A stretch of 64,000 nt of DNA from contig OZ241987.1 of NCBI GenBank assembly GCA_965204395.1, forward strand, positions 1,674,001 to 1,738,000, given 5' to 3'. Every line of letters starts with the position of its first letter. The first letter of the stretch is position 1. Origin of the DNA: Bin87 sp965204395. GTDB taxonomy: Bacteria > Chloroflexota > Dehalococcoidia > Lucifugimonadales > UBA3495. The notes beneath the pieces were generated by a model that saw nothing but the letters and a program-made list of their open reading frames with translations, was not told the DNA's origin and made no database searches. The position numbers and the translations under genes are program-made. Positions 50,714 through 60,537 of the stretch are shown here, in pieces.

Positions 50714-53196
50714 GGTTCACCTCCGTGAGATGCAATGCGACGGCGGGGAAGTTGATGCCGGCATTGTACACAGGGGCGATGACGGGCGGCAATCGGGGGA
50801 GAAGCGTCAAGGCTTCTGTCGATAGAGTCGCGGGTTGAGCTGCAAACCCTCGCTAGGATGATGGCCGTCCTAGAATCGTTACATGCTGGGTAATCACAAC
50901 CTTTGCGGTGATATAATTGGCACTTGGTTGCTCAAAAAGCCAGCGTGGTGTTGGAAGGATCACATCTAATATGGACGATAACTACATGCATCCTACGGGC
51001 GATGAGGCATTGACGCATCTGTCTAGTGGCAATAGCGTTGGAGTAAGCCTTGTAAAGGCATTTCCAGGGAATACTGATGCAGAAGATACGGGTTGGTTGC
51101 GCAATTGGTTTCGTAATCGGATCGCGCAACACTACGACGGACTCACCGATGACAAATCCTCATTTGGTTTTGATCCACCACAGGAGGAATCATCGAGCGG
51201 CCCGATAGCGCCGCCGGTTCGGCTTGGTTCTCTGCAAGCCAATTATTTTCGCGGGTTTCGTGAAATGTCGGTTCCGATCGATATGAGCGGGAACTTGGTG
51301 GTAATCGATGGTCCAAATAGCTCGGGAAAAACGAGTCTTGCCGAATCGTTGGAATGGCTATTCACCGGTTCATTGTCCCGGCGAGCGAATAGTAGCAACG
51401 GCAATCCTAGGGAACTGGAAGATTGTGTACAGAATCAATTTCGCCCGGAGGGAGTCGAGACTTGGGTTAAAGCCACTTTTGTTTCCGACCTTAGCGAGAA
51501 TGACTCTGAAGGTTTTACTCTGCGCAGGGTGTTGACAAAGGACTACGGAAGGACTGCGACGTCAACCTGCGAGTCTGTCCTATTTTTGGACGATCAAGAA
51601 TTGGAGCAAGGCAGTGAGCAGGCAGTATTGGATAAACACTTCGCTGGGGTTCCGCCCTTGCTCATGCAGCATACTTTGCGCGATTTCGTAAACTCGGACC
51701 CTAGTCGCAGACGAACATATTTTGAACGCTTATTACGCCTCGATGAATTGACCGAACTGGTTCGTCTGTCGGTTATTTCAGACGACCGATTAGCTGACTT
51801 TCCGAGCCCGCATGGGACCGCATTCTCGTCCATGTGGAACGAATTAGGCGACAGCTTACAAACGCAAGAAGCCAAGCAAGCACACAATCGTGCTCTACCA
51901 AACGCTGAACCTGTAACTCCAGAGCGGATTGCAGGTACCTTGATTTTGGTAGCCAAGAGCGAATTTCCTGCGATCGGCGAAAATCTTGAAGACACTGGAC
52001 AGATTATCGATGCCTTGAGGACCGAGCAAGCGATCGGTCGTCAAAACGCGTTCCCGCTTCTGGGTCGGTTACGGCCCAAAAGGCCAATAGCAGAAGATGC
52101 TCAACACACTGCTAGTGTTGATGCTCGAGAAACCGTTTACAAGGTAGTGCGTGAAGCTTGGGCTGAGTACGAACCCGCCCGACTTGCGATGCAAGAACTC
52201 GGCGAGAGCAATCTGGCGATCTCTCAAGCATTCAAGATTCTCTCGGACGCGGGATTGATCCGACATGGGGCAAATGCTCAACCGTGTCCTTTGTGCGCGT
52301 ATCCTACGGCGGAAACGTTGCTACATGACAGAGTAGAAATTGTTCAGACTTGGGAGCCTATACGGTCCAACGAACAGAACACTCGGCGCAGGTTCGAAGG
52401 AGCTTTGTCGTCGGTAGTTAATCTAATTTCGGAGGCTGTAACCCTTTATAACGACGTGTTGCCGGATTCGCCGTCAGAAACAGAGTGGGAGACTGCACTT
52501 TCTGATGTCGGTGATCGGACACGCGACGCAGTAGATGAACTGAAACAGGTTATCAACGGACGGGAAGAACTGTCGTTGGTGGCGCGGAACGCCAAAAGGC
52601 TGACTGGCGAGAGTATTCCCGCTATGACGAGTGCTGAAGAGTGTGAGGCTTTCATCGAACGTTGCGATAACCTTCTGGAGGGTTTGGCGATTACCCCGAT
52701 CGCTGCTAAATCGTACGCTGAGGCGTTGACATCTGTAGAAACGGCGGTTGGTGTCGAAGCGAGTTTGGACCCAGACTATCGCTTGCGGGAACGATTCATC
52801 CTCTGTGACGAAAAGGCTTTGGAGATTTCTGAATCCCTCAAATGGGAACGCGCGAGGAAGTCAGCTCAACGGGATCTGGAAAAGGTGCGTGAGGGCTTGA
52901 TGTCCTATCGGCAGCAATTTTTGGAAGCCCGCAGGCAATCATTCAACACTCACATCGAACGCATTTGGACTGATTTGCGGAAGGACAGATATTCTTCATT
53001 CAGCCATATCAATATCCCACGGCCAAGTGGACGAGGCTTTCCGGTAACAATCGAACTGAAAGCGAACTTAGACGATGCCGAAACTCGGCAACAAGTAGAC
53101 GTATTAAAGGTTTTCAGTGAATCCCAGGTGAACGCGCTCGGAGTAGCCGCCTTTGTGACAAGGTCAAAGCTTCTGGGCCATCGAATGCTCGTACTA

Positions 53197-54419
53197 GTAT
53201 CGGATCAATCTAGGAATGACAGGGATAGAGGCGATGGAGTTTGGAGCGGGCATCCTGGGTGCTGAAACCCCATTTGATGGTGGTCTTGGCGGCGTTGCGC
53301 CGGATCTCATACGCGTCGACGGCTACAGCCAGTGCCACTTCGTCCCCGTGACGTCTCTGCAAACAGTTTCTGGACAACACGCTGAATTCGATCTCCGCCA
53401 TATTCAGCCAACTGCCGTGTTTGGGCGTGTAGTGAAACTCCAGGCGTTTCACGATGCGGCGGGCTTCGGCTGCCGGAAAGGTCTCGTAGAGAGAAGCCAT
53501 GCGATGGGTGTTCAGGTTGTCGAGAACGACGCGGACCACGGGCGCGTCGGGGTAGGCTACATCCACCAGCCACCGCATCTGATGGGCGAAGTCCTGCATG
53601 GTACGCCGCTTCGTGATGGCCAGATGGCGCCAGCCAGCCAAGGGTTCGCAGCAGAGGAAGATGTTGCGGGTGCCCACGCGACGATACTCGTAGTCCTGGC
53701 GTCTGGGTCGCCCCGGCTGGACCGGCATCGGCTCCCTGACGTCGGCCAACAACTGGGTGGAGGTCTCGTCAAAGCACACTACCGGACGACTGGGGTCGTA
53801 GGGTTCGGCGTACAGGTCCAGCACGTCCTCCATGGCCGCTACGTATTCACCCCCTACCTTGGGGATACACCACTGTTGCTTGCGCCACGGCTTGAGGACG
53901 TTTTTTTCAGCTTGAGCCGCACCGTCTCATGCGAGAGGCTTTCCACCACTCCCAATTCCACCATCTGGTCGGCCAGTAACTGCAGGGTCCAGTGGTCCTG
54001 GCCCTCCGGTGCGTCGCTGCACGCCAGGGCGATCAGGTGGGCCTCCCCCTTCTCGTCCAGCTTGCGGAAACGGTTGGCTTGGACCCGATCCCGCAACACG
54101 CCGTCCAAACCCTCCGCGGAGTACCGCCGCTTGACCCGGTACACGGTGCCTTCGGACACGTCCAGGGCCGCTGCGATCTGTGGCACCTTCCAGCCCTCGT
54201 CTATCCTCAGCAGGATGCGGGCTCGGGTGGCGATCCGCGCCGCGTGTTTGCCGGCCCGGATCAACCGGTTCACTTGTTCTCGTTCCTCGGTGGTCAACTC
54301 GATGGCGTATCGCTTTCCCGACATGGCTGCTGCACCTCCCCGCAACCCGAAATTGCAGCCAGCATAGGGACTTCAACCGCTCAGCACCAAGACCTTCTAA
54401 TACTGATTTGAGACGATAC
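53197..54419 (-). mobile_element. IS630 family element inserted in the Walker B motif
   Basis: The ends GTATCGGATCAA and TTGAGACGATAC form inverted repeats (10 of 12), flanked by TA at 53195-53196 and 54420-54421, the target duplication usual for IS630. Length 1223 nt. Precise removal with one TA restores the host gene frame. Confidence 0.92.
53210..54345 (-). CDS. IS630 transposase, two frames joined by a probable -1 shift
   Basis: The first frame (54345-53854) has the helix-turn-helix part: IELTTEEREQVNRLIRAGKH, IAAALDVSEGTVYRVKRRYS, and WTLQLLADQMVELGVVESLS. The second frame (ending 53210) holds the DDE domain: RPVVCFDETSTQLLADVREP (Asp), VRVVLDNLNTHRMASLYETF (Asp) and YTPKHGSWLNMAEIEFSVLS (Glu). 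The frames overlap at A7 (plus-strand T7, 53901-53907) in CTG AAA AAA ACG; a -1 shift gives KLKKNVLKPWRKQQWCIP, the normal IS630 linker. Programmed -1 shifting at such a run is known for some IS630 members, so the gene is probably functional. The full protein would have about 380 residues. Confidence 0.82.
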
Positions 54420-55179
54420 TAGATGATCCAGTCCAGTCAATGGATGAAGATCATTTCAAATCGTTCGCCCGGGACCTCCTTTCAGACGTGCTAGAAGATG
54501 GGTTTCAGATCATCCTTCTGACTCATAACGGCACCTTTGCGCGAGACGTGAGCCATTATCACTACGATCGACATGACTATGTCACGATGTCAATCCAACA
54601 TTCCAGGCGGAAGGGTTCTGGCTTAACAGAAGGCAACCGCAGGGTAGCGGAACGATTAAAATTGGCAGAGCATATGGTAGATGACGGTAATCGGGCCGAA
54701 TCTTGGCGGCTCATCCGGCTTGCTGTGGAAAGACTTTATACCGTGACAAAAATCAAATATGGTCCGTCTAATTTCAATCCCGAAAGCTGGCAACACCAGA
54801 GTGCTGAATACATGTGGGGCCAAGGTGTCGACACCATCATCGCGGATCGGCTACCAGGATCTGCCAATCGTTTCAAAGAAATCTTGGACATGACAGCCGG
54901 AGGGGCGCATGACACAGAACCGAATGGAGAAACCGAACTGCGGAACAGTTTAGCGTTCCTCCGGAAGGCTCTCAACGACCTCAAGATAGGGGGATGACGT
55001 AACCTCGAGAGGCGCATCCATACAGACCAGATATCTTGAAGGCACGACCGTGAGGCCGGATCCCGAGTCTCCGTTTGCCGCTCTTTGGTTGGTGCGCTAT
55101 ACTCGCTGCGCTCTGGCAAACTTTGATTCTTCGCCCGGCTGGCCCGTTCTGAGGCGGCCCGCGGCGGGAGGCTCTCCCT

Positions 55180-56319
55180 ATGGATATGGGACTCAGCGAG
55201 ATTCAGCAGATGCTGAAAAACTCGGCCCGCGAATTTCTGGCCCAGGAATGCCCTCTGACCCTGGTGCGCGAGTTGGAAGAGGACGCACATGGGTTCAGCG
55301 AGGACATCTGGCGCCAGGTGGTCAACCTCGGCTGGACCGGCATTCCCTTCCCCGAGCAATATGGCGGCACCGGAGGATCCTTCCTGGATCTGGCGGTGCT
55401 GGTCGAGGAGATGGGACGGGCGCTGCTGCCCGCGCCGTTCTTTGCCACCGTCGTGCTGGGCGGGCTGACTGTATTGGATGCCGGCAACGACCAGCAGAAG
55501 CAGGACATCCTGACCGGCGTTTGCGCGGGCACGGTGCGGCTGACGCTGGCGCTCACCGAGCCGTCGGCGACCACCGAGGCGTGGGGTGTTGAGACCCAGG
55601 CCAGCGCGTCCGGCGACGGTTACACCATCAGCGGCACCAAGCTGTTCGTGCCCGATGCCCATGCCGCCGACACCATCATCGTGGCCGCTCGCACCATGCC
55701 GGCCGGGGACAATCCCGAACAGGGGATCACGCTGTTCCTGGTGCCGTCCAATGCGTCGGGCGTGGCGATCGAGCAGGTCAGCACCATCGGCAACGAGCGG
55801 CTGTGCGAGATCCGGCTGGAGAACGTTTCGGTGGGGTCAGATGCCGTGCTGGGCGAGGTTGGCGGAGGCTGGCCGGTCGTTGAGCGGACGTTGGCGCGGG
55901 CCACTGCGGCTCATTGCGTGCAGATGGTGGGCGGCGCCGAAGCGGTGCTGGACATGACTGTGGAATACGTCAAGCAACGCACGCAGTTCGGCCGGCCGGT
56001 GGGCAGTTTCCAGGCCGTGCAGCATCACTGCGCCAACATGGCCACCGACGTTGAGGGATCGCGGCAGGTGGCGTATCAGGCCGCGTGGGCCATTTCCGAA
56101 GGTCAGACGGCGCGTCGCGAGGTCGCCGTGGCCAAGGCGTGGTGCAGCGGAGCCTACCAGCGGGTCTGCTCGCTGGGCCACCAGTGCCATGGGGCGATTG
56201 GATTTACCATGGAGCACAACCTTCAGTTGTACACGCGCCGCGCCAAGGTGCAGGAACTGTCGTATGGCAGCGTCCACGACCACAAGGAAATCGCGCTGCA
56301 GGAGATTGAGGCGGCGTAG
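55180..56319 (+). CDS. Acyl-CoA dehydrogenase family protein
   Basis: The 379-residue protein has the all-alpha N-terminal domain (MLKNSAREFLAQECPLTLVR), the beta domain around RLTLALTEPSATTEAWGVET and GDGYTISGTKLFVPDAHAAD, and the C-terminal helices with YVKQRTQFGRPVGSFQAVQH and GHQCHGAIGFTMEHNLQLYT. It would oxidise an acyl-CoA with FAD, passing electrons to ETF. The catalytic Glu is not assignable by eye. The ATG follows GGGAGG. No beta-oxidation partners are adjacent, so its substrate is open. Confidence 0.92.
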   Translation: MDMGLSEIQQMLKNSAREFLAQECPLTLVRELEEDAHGFSEDIWRQVVNLGWTGIPFPEQYGGTGGSFLDLAVLVEEMGRALLPAPFFATVVLGGLTVLDAGNDQQKQDILTGVCAGTVRLTLALTEPSATTEAWGVETQASASGDGYTISGTKLFVPDAHAADTIIVAARTMPAGDNPEQGITLFLVPSNASGVAIEQVSTIGNERLCEIRLENVSVGSDAVLGEVGGGWPVVERTLARATAAHCVQMVGGAEAVLDMTVEYVKQRTQFGRPVGSFQAVQHHCANMATDVEGSRQVAYQAAWAISEGQTARREVAVAKAWCSGAYQRVCSLGHQCHGAIGFTMEHNLQLYTRRAKVQELSYGSVHDHKEIALQEIEAA

Positions 56320-56333
56320 CAGCGAATTTACAC

Positions 56334-56358
56334 GGGGCGAATGATTATTCGCCCCTAC
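56334..56358. repeat. Intergenic palindrome GGGGCGAA-tgatta-TTCGCCCC with TAC
   Basis: Same sequence core as at 26236 and 44508; located between the acyl-CoA dehydrogenase and HIT genes, both on the plus strand. Confidence 0.82.
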
Positions 56359-56387
56359 AATGTTACGAGCAATCAGGAGTTATACCC

Positions 56388-56744
56388 ATGACCATGACCC
56401 CTGCCCGCAGTTCGCCCTTTGCCGCCATGGCCCGGGATCCGCTGCATCCCGACGTGATCTACCGGGACGAGCGTTGCTTCGTCGTCCGGGACATCGACCC
56501 CAAGGCGCCGGTGCACCTGCTGATCATTCCCAACATGCCCATCAACGGATTGGACTACATCAGCCCGGCGATGGAGGCTACCATGGGGCACCTGTTCGTC
56601 GTCGCGGCGGAGATGGCGCGGCGTGAGGGTGTCACCATCAGCGGGTACCGTCTGGTGGTGAACAACGGCGAGGATGCCGGCCAGACCATCGCGTGGCCCC
56701 ACATGCACCTGCTGGGTGGCCGTGGACTGGGTGAGATGGGCTAA
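56388..56744 (+). CDS. HIT family nucleotide hydrolase with altered triad
   Basis: The 118-residue protein has the HINT-like plan: DVIYRDERCFVVRDIDPKAP, VHLLIIPNMPINGLDYISPA, and GYRLVVNNGEDAGQTIAWPH then MHLLGGRGLGEMG. In typical members the end reads H-x-H-x-H; here the first His is Trp (W-P-H-M-H), while the central catalytic His and the last His are kept. The LLIIPNMPI segment also has Asn where K-x-H (PKxH) is usual. Activity on nucleotide phosphoramidates is possible but altered. It is preceded by a palindrome and possibly read with the acyl-CoA dehydrogenase gene. Confidence 0.87.
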   Translation: MTMTPARSSPFAAMARDPLHPDVIYRDERCFVVRDIDPKAPVHLLIIPNMPINGLDYISPAMEATMGHLFVVAAEMARREGVTISGYRLVVNNGEDAGQTIAWPHMHLLGGRGLGEMG

Positions 56745-56830
56745 CCTCGAATCCTCCGCCAATTCTCAACTCAATTCCGCGTGCGCGGAGCGTACCGGCA
56801 ACCGAAAGGGTTACACCCTAGAGGTATCCT

Positions 56831-58735
56831 GTGGATAATACGCTGTCTCTCCAAGAACTGTTCAGCAAGCGAATATTTCAAGTTCCTGACTACCAACGTG
56901 GCTACGCGTGGGAGGACCGGCAGATCGCTGAATTTCTGGATGATCTTGGTCTGCTTGGCTCCTCCAGTGCCGGCTATCGCCACTATACAGGCACTATCGT
57001 GCTCTGCAGCCAGTCTGACAAAGTGGAGGATGACGAAGGGACGAGCTATGAGGTTTGGGACATAGTGGACGGACAGCAACGTCTGACGACTATCGTTCTG
57101 TTGCTCAATGAAATAAGCCGGGCACTGAGTGATTACCCAAGCAGCGACGCTCTGGCCAAAGGAACCGCGAGGAATTATGTCCGGGCAAGTCGCGACGGTC
57201 TCCCGCTCTACAAGATGAAACTCAACAAGAGCACCGATGATTTCTTCAAGTCCGTTGTTCTGCCGGTGAAACCTGACGTCGTGGGACCGCCGATAGCTTC
57301 GGCACAACGGCTCTGGGATGCCAAGAAACAGATTGCTGACTATCTGACCGCGGCGGGGGGCAATACGGGAAAACGGGAGCAATGGCTACGGGAGTTGCGT
57401 AGTAATATCACGGATCGCCTACATTTCAACTTGTACGAGGTTGAGGACGCGGCAGCAGTCGGTACCATCTTTGAGGTGATGAACGATCGCGGTAAACTGT
57501 TGACTGACCTAGAGAAGGTCAAAAACTACCTGTTGCACGCTGTATCTCCTCTCGACGTGGGACAAGATAGCAAGGACATCTTTATAGAGACGGTCAAGGA
57601 TGCATGGGCGGACATACTGGAACGGTTGATGGTTGCTGGGTTGAGTTCACCCGCAGATGAGGATAGGCTACTCCGTGCGCATTGGCTCATGCAGTATGAC
57701 CCTCAATCCAGGAATTGGAAGGGAAGTAAGAGTATCAAGGATAGGTTTGATTTCCGACGTTATGATGGGCAATCCGTTCAGCTATTGGGCGAACTGCAAC
57801 AGTACATAGACGGACTTCGTTCGGCGAGCATTTGCTATTGTGATGCCCTCAGTCCTGATCGAAACGACGCATTCTCGTCATTTTCTTCCTACCCAGGACG
57901 CCGGGATGACGTCAAACTCTGGAATTCCAAACTGGTCAGAATAGGGGTAACTGCAACCTTCCTGCCTTTGCTGATGGCGGTTCGAACACGCTGGCCTTCC
58001 GAGCCGCAAAAATACCTTGAGGTAGTGCGACTCTGTGAGGCATTAGCCTTCCGTTTCTATACGGTGGCACAATATTATGCCACCTTCCGGCAATCGCACA
58101 TGTTTCGTCTGGCCAACCGTGTCTATCATGGGATGGAATTTGACGAAGTCTCCCACATCATCAAGCAGATTTACGACGTCAGCGACGAAAGGCGTGGGTT
58201 TGACGAGTTTACAGACGCAGCGACGCCTCGCAAATGGTATGGGAGGAGGGGCCTCAGGTATTTCCTATACGAGTACGAGCAGGACTTGGCATCAGCCAAA
58301 AGCGCATCGCCCAAAATTATCTGGACGGATATCAGCGGCACGGGCCTTAAAGATACTATTGAGCACGTACTGCCGCAGTCTATTGAAAACCAGCCCTACT
58401 GGCAGGGTGGCTTCGATAAAAGCACACATGGTGAATACCAGCACGACATCGGCAACCTGGCGTTAACCAAGCACAACCCTTTCTACGGCAACAAGTCGTT
58501 TCCTGAAAAGAAGGGTACGAAGGGCGCCAAATATCCTTGCTATGCGGAGTCGCCGTTTTTCCAAGAACAAGAACTTGCCCAGTATGATGACTGGACCGTA
58601 AAGACCATCGATGAGCGCCGTGCCAAATTGCTTGAGTGGGCAAAGGAACGATGGCGCATTGCCTTCAGTGGCCTTGATGCTGCACAGCCAGAAAGCGATG
58701 ATGATGACGAGGATTACGAGGCTGGCGAATTGTAA
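56831..58735 (+). CDS. GmrSD-like type IV restriction enzyme (DUF262 plus DUF1524)
   Basis: The 634-residue protein starts at GTG 56831 with AGAGG upstream. The N-terminal DUF262 domain has RIFQVPDYQRGYAWEDRQIA (about 15-34), a later VWDIVDGQQRLTTIVLLLNE (the DGQQR motif) and FEVMNDRGKLLTDLEKVKNY. The C-terminal DUF1524/HNH region has DTIEHVLPQSIENQPYW and HDIGNLALTKHNPFYGNKSF (catalytic His and Asn/Lys). Fused proteins of this kind cut modified phage DNA with NTP hydrolysis. It stands alone, with lower G+C than its neighbours, consistent with transfer. It is directly upstream of the HD gene. Confidence 0.9.
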   Translation: MDNTLSLQELFSKRIFQVPDYQRGYAWEDRQIAEFLDDLGLLGSSSAGYRHYTGTIVLCSQSDKVEDDEGTSYEVWDIVDGQQRLTTIVLLLNEISRALSDYPSSDALAKGTARNYVRASRDGLPLYKMKLNKSTDDFFKSVVLPVKPDVVGPPIASAQRLWDAKKQIADYLTAAGGNTGKREQWLRELRSNITDRLHFNLYEVEDAAAVGTIFEVMNDRGKLLTDLEKVKNYLLHAVSPLDVGQDSKDIFIETVKDAWADILERLMVAGLSSPADEDRLLRAHWLMQYDPQSRNWKGSKSIKDRFDFRRYDGQSVQLLGELQQYIDGLRSASICYCDALSPDRNDAFSSFSSYPGRRDDVKLWNSKLVRIGVTATFLPLLMAVRTRWPSEPQKYLEVVRLCEALAFRFYTVAQYYATFRQSHMFRLANRVYHGMEFDEVSHIIKQIYDVSDERRGFDEFTDAATPRKWYGRRGLRYFLYEYEQDLASAKSASPKIIWTDISGTGLKDTIEHVLPQSIENQPYWQGGFDKSTHGEYQHDIGNLALTKHNPFYGNKSFPEKKGTKGAKYPCYAESPFFQEQELAQYDDWTVKTIDERRAKLLEWAKERWRIAFSGLDAAQPESDDDDEDYEAGEL

Positions 58736-58779
58736 GGTTCTCCAATTGCCATAGAGGCCAAGACGAAGGTGATGACCCC

Positions 58780-59385
58780 ATGACCACCATTGAAATCCCC
58801 GGCCGAGTGTACGACCGCATCCACCGACGGATGCGTCGCCTGCCAATCGGGCTCTTCGAGCATTGCCAGCGGGTGGAGCAGATCGCTCGTGGCCTTTGCG
58901 AAAAGCACGGGCAGGATTCTGACGCCGTGGGGCTGGCCGCGCTGGCCCACGACGCCACCAAGCATTTCTCGGGCGTGGAGAACCTGCTGCGTATGGAGGA
59001 ATACGACCTGCCGCCCGTTACCGACTACGAGCGGCGGAACCCTGCCATCCTGCACGGGCCGGTGGGCGCTGAGTTGCTGAAGCGCGAGGACGGCCTGAAC
59101 CATCCCCAGCTTTACGATGCCATCTACTGGCACACCACCGGCAACCCCACGGGCGGCGATACCATCGGGCACATCGTTTTCCTGGCCGACAAGCTGGACC
59201 CCGTGAAGCGCAAGCGGTACCCCTGGCAGCCGGAGATGGGCGAACTGGCGGAGAGTGACCTGCCGGCGGCGATGGTGATGTTCCTCACGAAGAACATCAC
59301 GCGGTTTTTGGATAAGGGGACGCCGGTGCATCCGGCGGCAATTGAGGCTAGGAACGCGTTGCTGTTGGCTGCTGAATCTCATTGA
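58780..59385 (+). CDS. YqeK-like HD-domain phosphohydrolase
   Basis: The 201-residue protein has LFEHCQRVEQIARGLCEKHG (first His), AVGLAALAHDATKHFSGVEN (the HD pair), NPAILHGPVGAELLKREDGL and AIYWHTTGNPTGGDTIGHIV with further His and Asp residues. This order matches YqeK, which hydrolyses dinucleoside tetraphosphates such as Ap4A and is often near nadD and obgE; here it lies 12 kb away. Its C-terminal part (FLTKNITRFLDKGTPVHPAA and following) is found again, diverged, at 60090-60211. Confidence 0.85.
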   Translation: MTTIEIPGRVYDRIHRRMRRLPIGLFEHCQRVEQIARGLCEKHGQDSDAVGLAALAHDATKHFSGVENLLRMEEYDLPPVTDYERRNPAILHGPVGAELLKREDGLNHPQLYDAIYWHTTGNPTGGDTIGHIVFLADKLDPVKRKRYPWQPEMGELAESDLPAAMVMFLTKNITRFLDKGTPVHPAAIEARNALLLAAESH

Positions 59386-59418
59386 TCGGTATAATGGTGT
59401 GGCGCAGGAGGGGCGGTT

Positions 59419-59709
59419 ATGGAATACGATGTAGTGGTCTGGCGAGATTCCCTGTCCGATGGGTCAGTTTGCTATGCGGCGATTTGCCCGGCCGTGCTCC
59501 GCTGCCATGGGCAGGGCGACACCGAAGCAGAGGCTTTGGCAGAGGTATCCGAAGCGATTGGGTGCTTTCTGGAGTTAGAACCCGACCGGGTGAAGACAGG
59601 CCAAGCGGCGCAGGATGAAATTGACACGCTGCTTGAGGACCTGACTGTGGAAGGTGTTGATCCTTGGGTGTGTAAAGTGGCTCACCCTTCGATTCCAGCG
59701 CCGGCCTAG
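59419..59709 (+). CDS. hicB: HicB-type antitoxin, module 1
   Basis: The 96-residue protein has the HicB opening MEYDVVVWRDSLSDGSVCYA, the C-P-A-V-L-R-C-H-G-Q-G-D-T motif (normally P.l.GC...GdT) and EAEALAEVSEAIGCFLELEP. HicB neutralises HicA. It begins 34 nt after the HD gene and ends 2 nt before hicA. It is 55-60% identical to HicB of module 2 by eye. Confidence 0.85.
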   Translation: MEYDVVVWRDSLSDGSVCYAAICPAVLRCHGQGDTEAEALAEVSEAIGCFLELEPDRVKTGQAAQDEIDTLLEDLTVEGVDPWVCKVAHPSIPAPA

Positions 59710-59711
59710 AG

Positions 59712-59999
59712 ATGCCGAGGATTGCCAACGTCACCACCCGGGAACTACTGCGTTTGCTCCGACGGATGAGGTTTATCAGGCATAACACGCACCACGCATA
59801 TTTCTACCATGCATGGTTGCCGATAACTACTCATATATCGCATGGGGATAAGGAAATCAACGCCCTATTGATGGGTAAGATTGCGATCGATGATCTGAAA
59901 ATGAATAGTGTTGGGGAATTTCGCGCCGCGTTGCGCGGCGATATTCCGCGCCGGTACCTGGACCCCGAGGCTCCCTGGGATGGGCAACCGCTGGATTAG
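59712..59999 (+). CDS. hicA: HicA-type mRNA interferase toxin, module 1
   Basis: The 95-residue double-stranded-RNA-binding-fold protein begins MPRIANVTTRELLRLLRRMR, followed by FIRHNTHHAYFYHAWLPITT where HicA has its catalytic His (G-S-H in typical members, here N-T-H-H), and IAIDDLKMNSVGEFRAAL. The C-terminus RGDIPRRYLDPEAPWDGQPL is shared exactly in style with module 2. It would cut mRNA unless bound by HicB. Confidence 0.82.
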   Translation: MPRIANVTTRELLRLLRRMRFIRHNTHHAYFYHAWLPITTHISHGDKEINALLMGKIAIDDLKMNSVGEFRAALRGDIPRRYLDPEAPWDGQPLD

Positions 60000-60010
60000 A
60001 AGGCTACGAT

Positions 60011-60211
60011 ATGACCGCTCAGTTGGAAATAACGTCTGATACTGCCCAGATGATCCGGAACCGGGGCGGGCAGGCGGTGGTTGACATGCAGGAGGGCGAT
60101 GATCATGTTCCTGACCAACAACATCGCCCGGCTGCTGGACAATGGGTACCGGTACATCCGGCGGCTATTGAGGCGCGGAACGCATTGCTGTTGGCTGCCG
60201 AATCTGGGTAA
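60011..60211 (+). pseudogene. Junction of selenoprotein gene head and HD gene tail
   Basis: 60011-60088 encodes MTAQLEITSDTAQMIRNRGG and QAVVDM, a copy of the first 26 codons of the gene at 60856. It then passes directly into a diverged copy of the HD gene 3' end: in the second frame MIMFLTNNIARLLDNG and, after a one-base shift, VPVHPAAIEARNALLLAAES. This head-to-tail joint is what a tandem duplication from within the HD tail to within the following gene would leave. Confidence 0.85.
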
Positions 60212-60244
60212 GCCGTATAATGGTGCAATGCAGGAGGGGCGGTT

Positions 60245-60535
60245 ATGGAATACGATGTTGTGGTCTGGCTTGATGATTTACCCGACGGTTTGCAATGCTA
60301 TGCTGCGGTCTGCCCTGCTCTGAACCACGCCAACGGCCAGGGAGATACGGAAGAGGAAGCGCTGGTTGAAGTTGCGGATGGCATCGCCTGCTTCCTGGAG
60401 CATATACCGGAAAGGCTCAAGACCGGCCAGGCAGCCGAGGATGAAATGGCGGAACTGGTGGCCGAGTTGACCGCCGACGGTATGGAGCATTGGTTCCGTA
60501 AGGTAACGCCTCGGCGGATGGCTGTAGTCACGTAG
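60245..60535 (+). CDS. hicB: HicB-type antitoxin, module 2
   Basis: The 96-residue protein MEYDVVVWLDDLPDGLQCYA continues with AVCPALNHANGQGDTEEEAL and ADGIACFLEHIPERLKTGQA. It has the same layout as module 1, but many substitutions suggest an old duplication whose two antitoxins may now be specific for their own toxins. The upstream sequence GCAGGAGGGGCGGTT is nearly identical in both modules and holds the ribosome-binding site. Confidence 0.85.
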   Translation: MEYDVVVWLDDLPDGLQCYAAVCPALNHANGQGDTEEEALVEVADGIACFLEHIPERLKTGQAAEDEMAELVAELTADGMEHWFRKVTPRRMAVVT

Positions 60536-60537
60536 CC

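Larger units (their letters stand above)
50971..54997 (+). pseudogene. SMC/Rad50-like ATPase gene split by an IS630 element
   Basis: The left part (50971-53196) encodes 742 residues: an N-terminal region, Walker A LVVIDGPNSSGKTSLAESLE (about 109-128), a long helical middle with a zinc-hook-like pair CPLCAYP (about residue 444), and a C-terminal segment ending LLGHRMLVL. The right part (54422-54997) continues in frame with DDPVQSMDEDHFKSFARDLL and QIILLTHNGTFARDVSHYHY. Joining at the TA target gives LVLDDPVQSMDEDH, a Walker B with D-loop, and one protein of about 933 residues. The IS630 thus sits in the Walker B motif and must abolish ATPase function. The G+C content is visibly lower than in the neighbours. 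Single large ATPases of this type are often defence or DNA-repair proteins. Confidence 0.87.
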
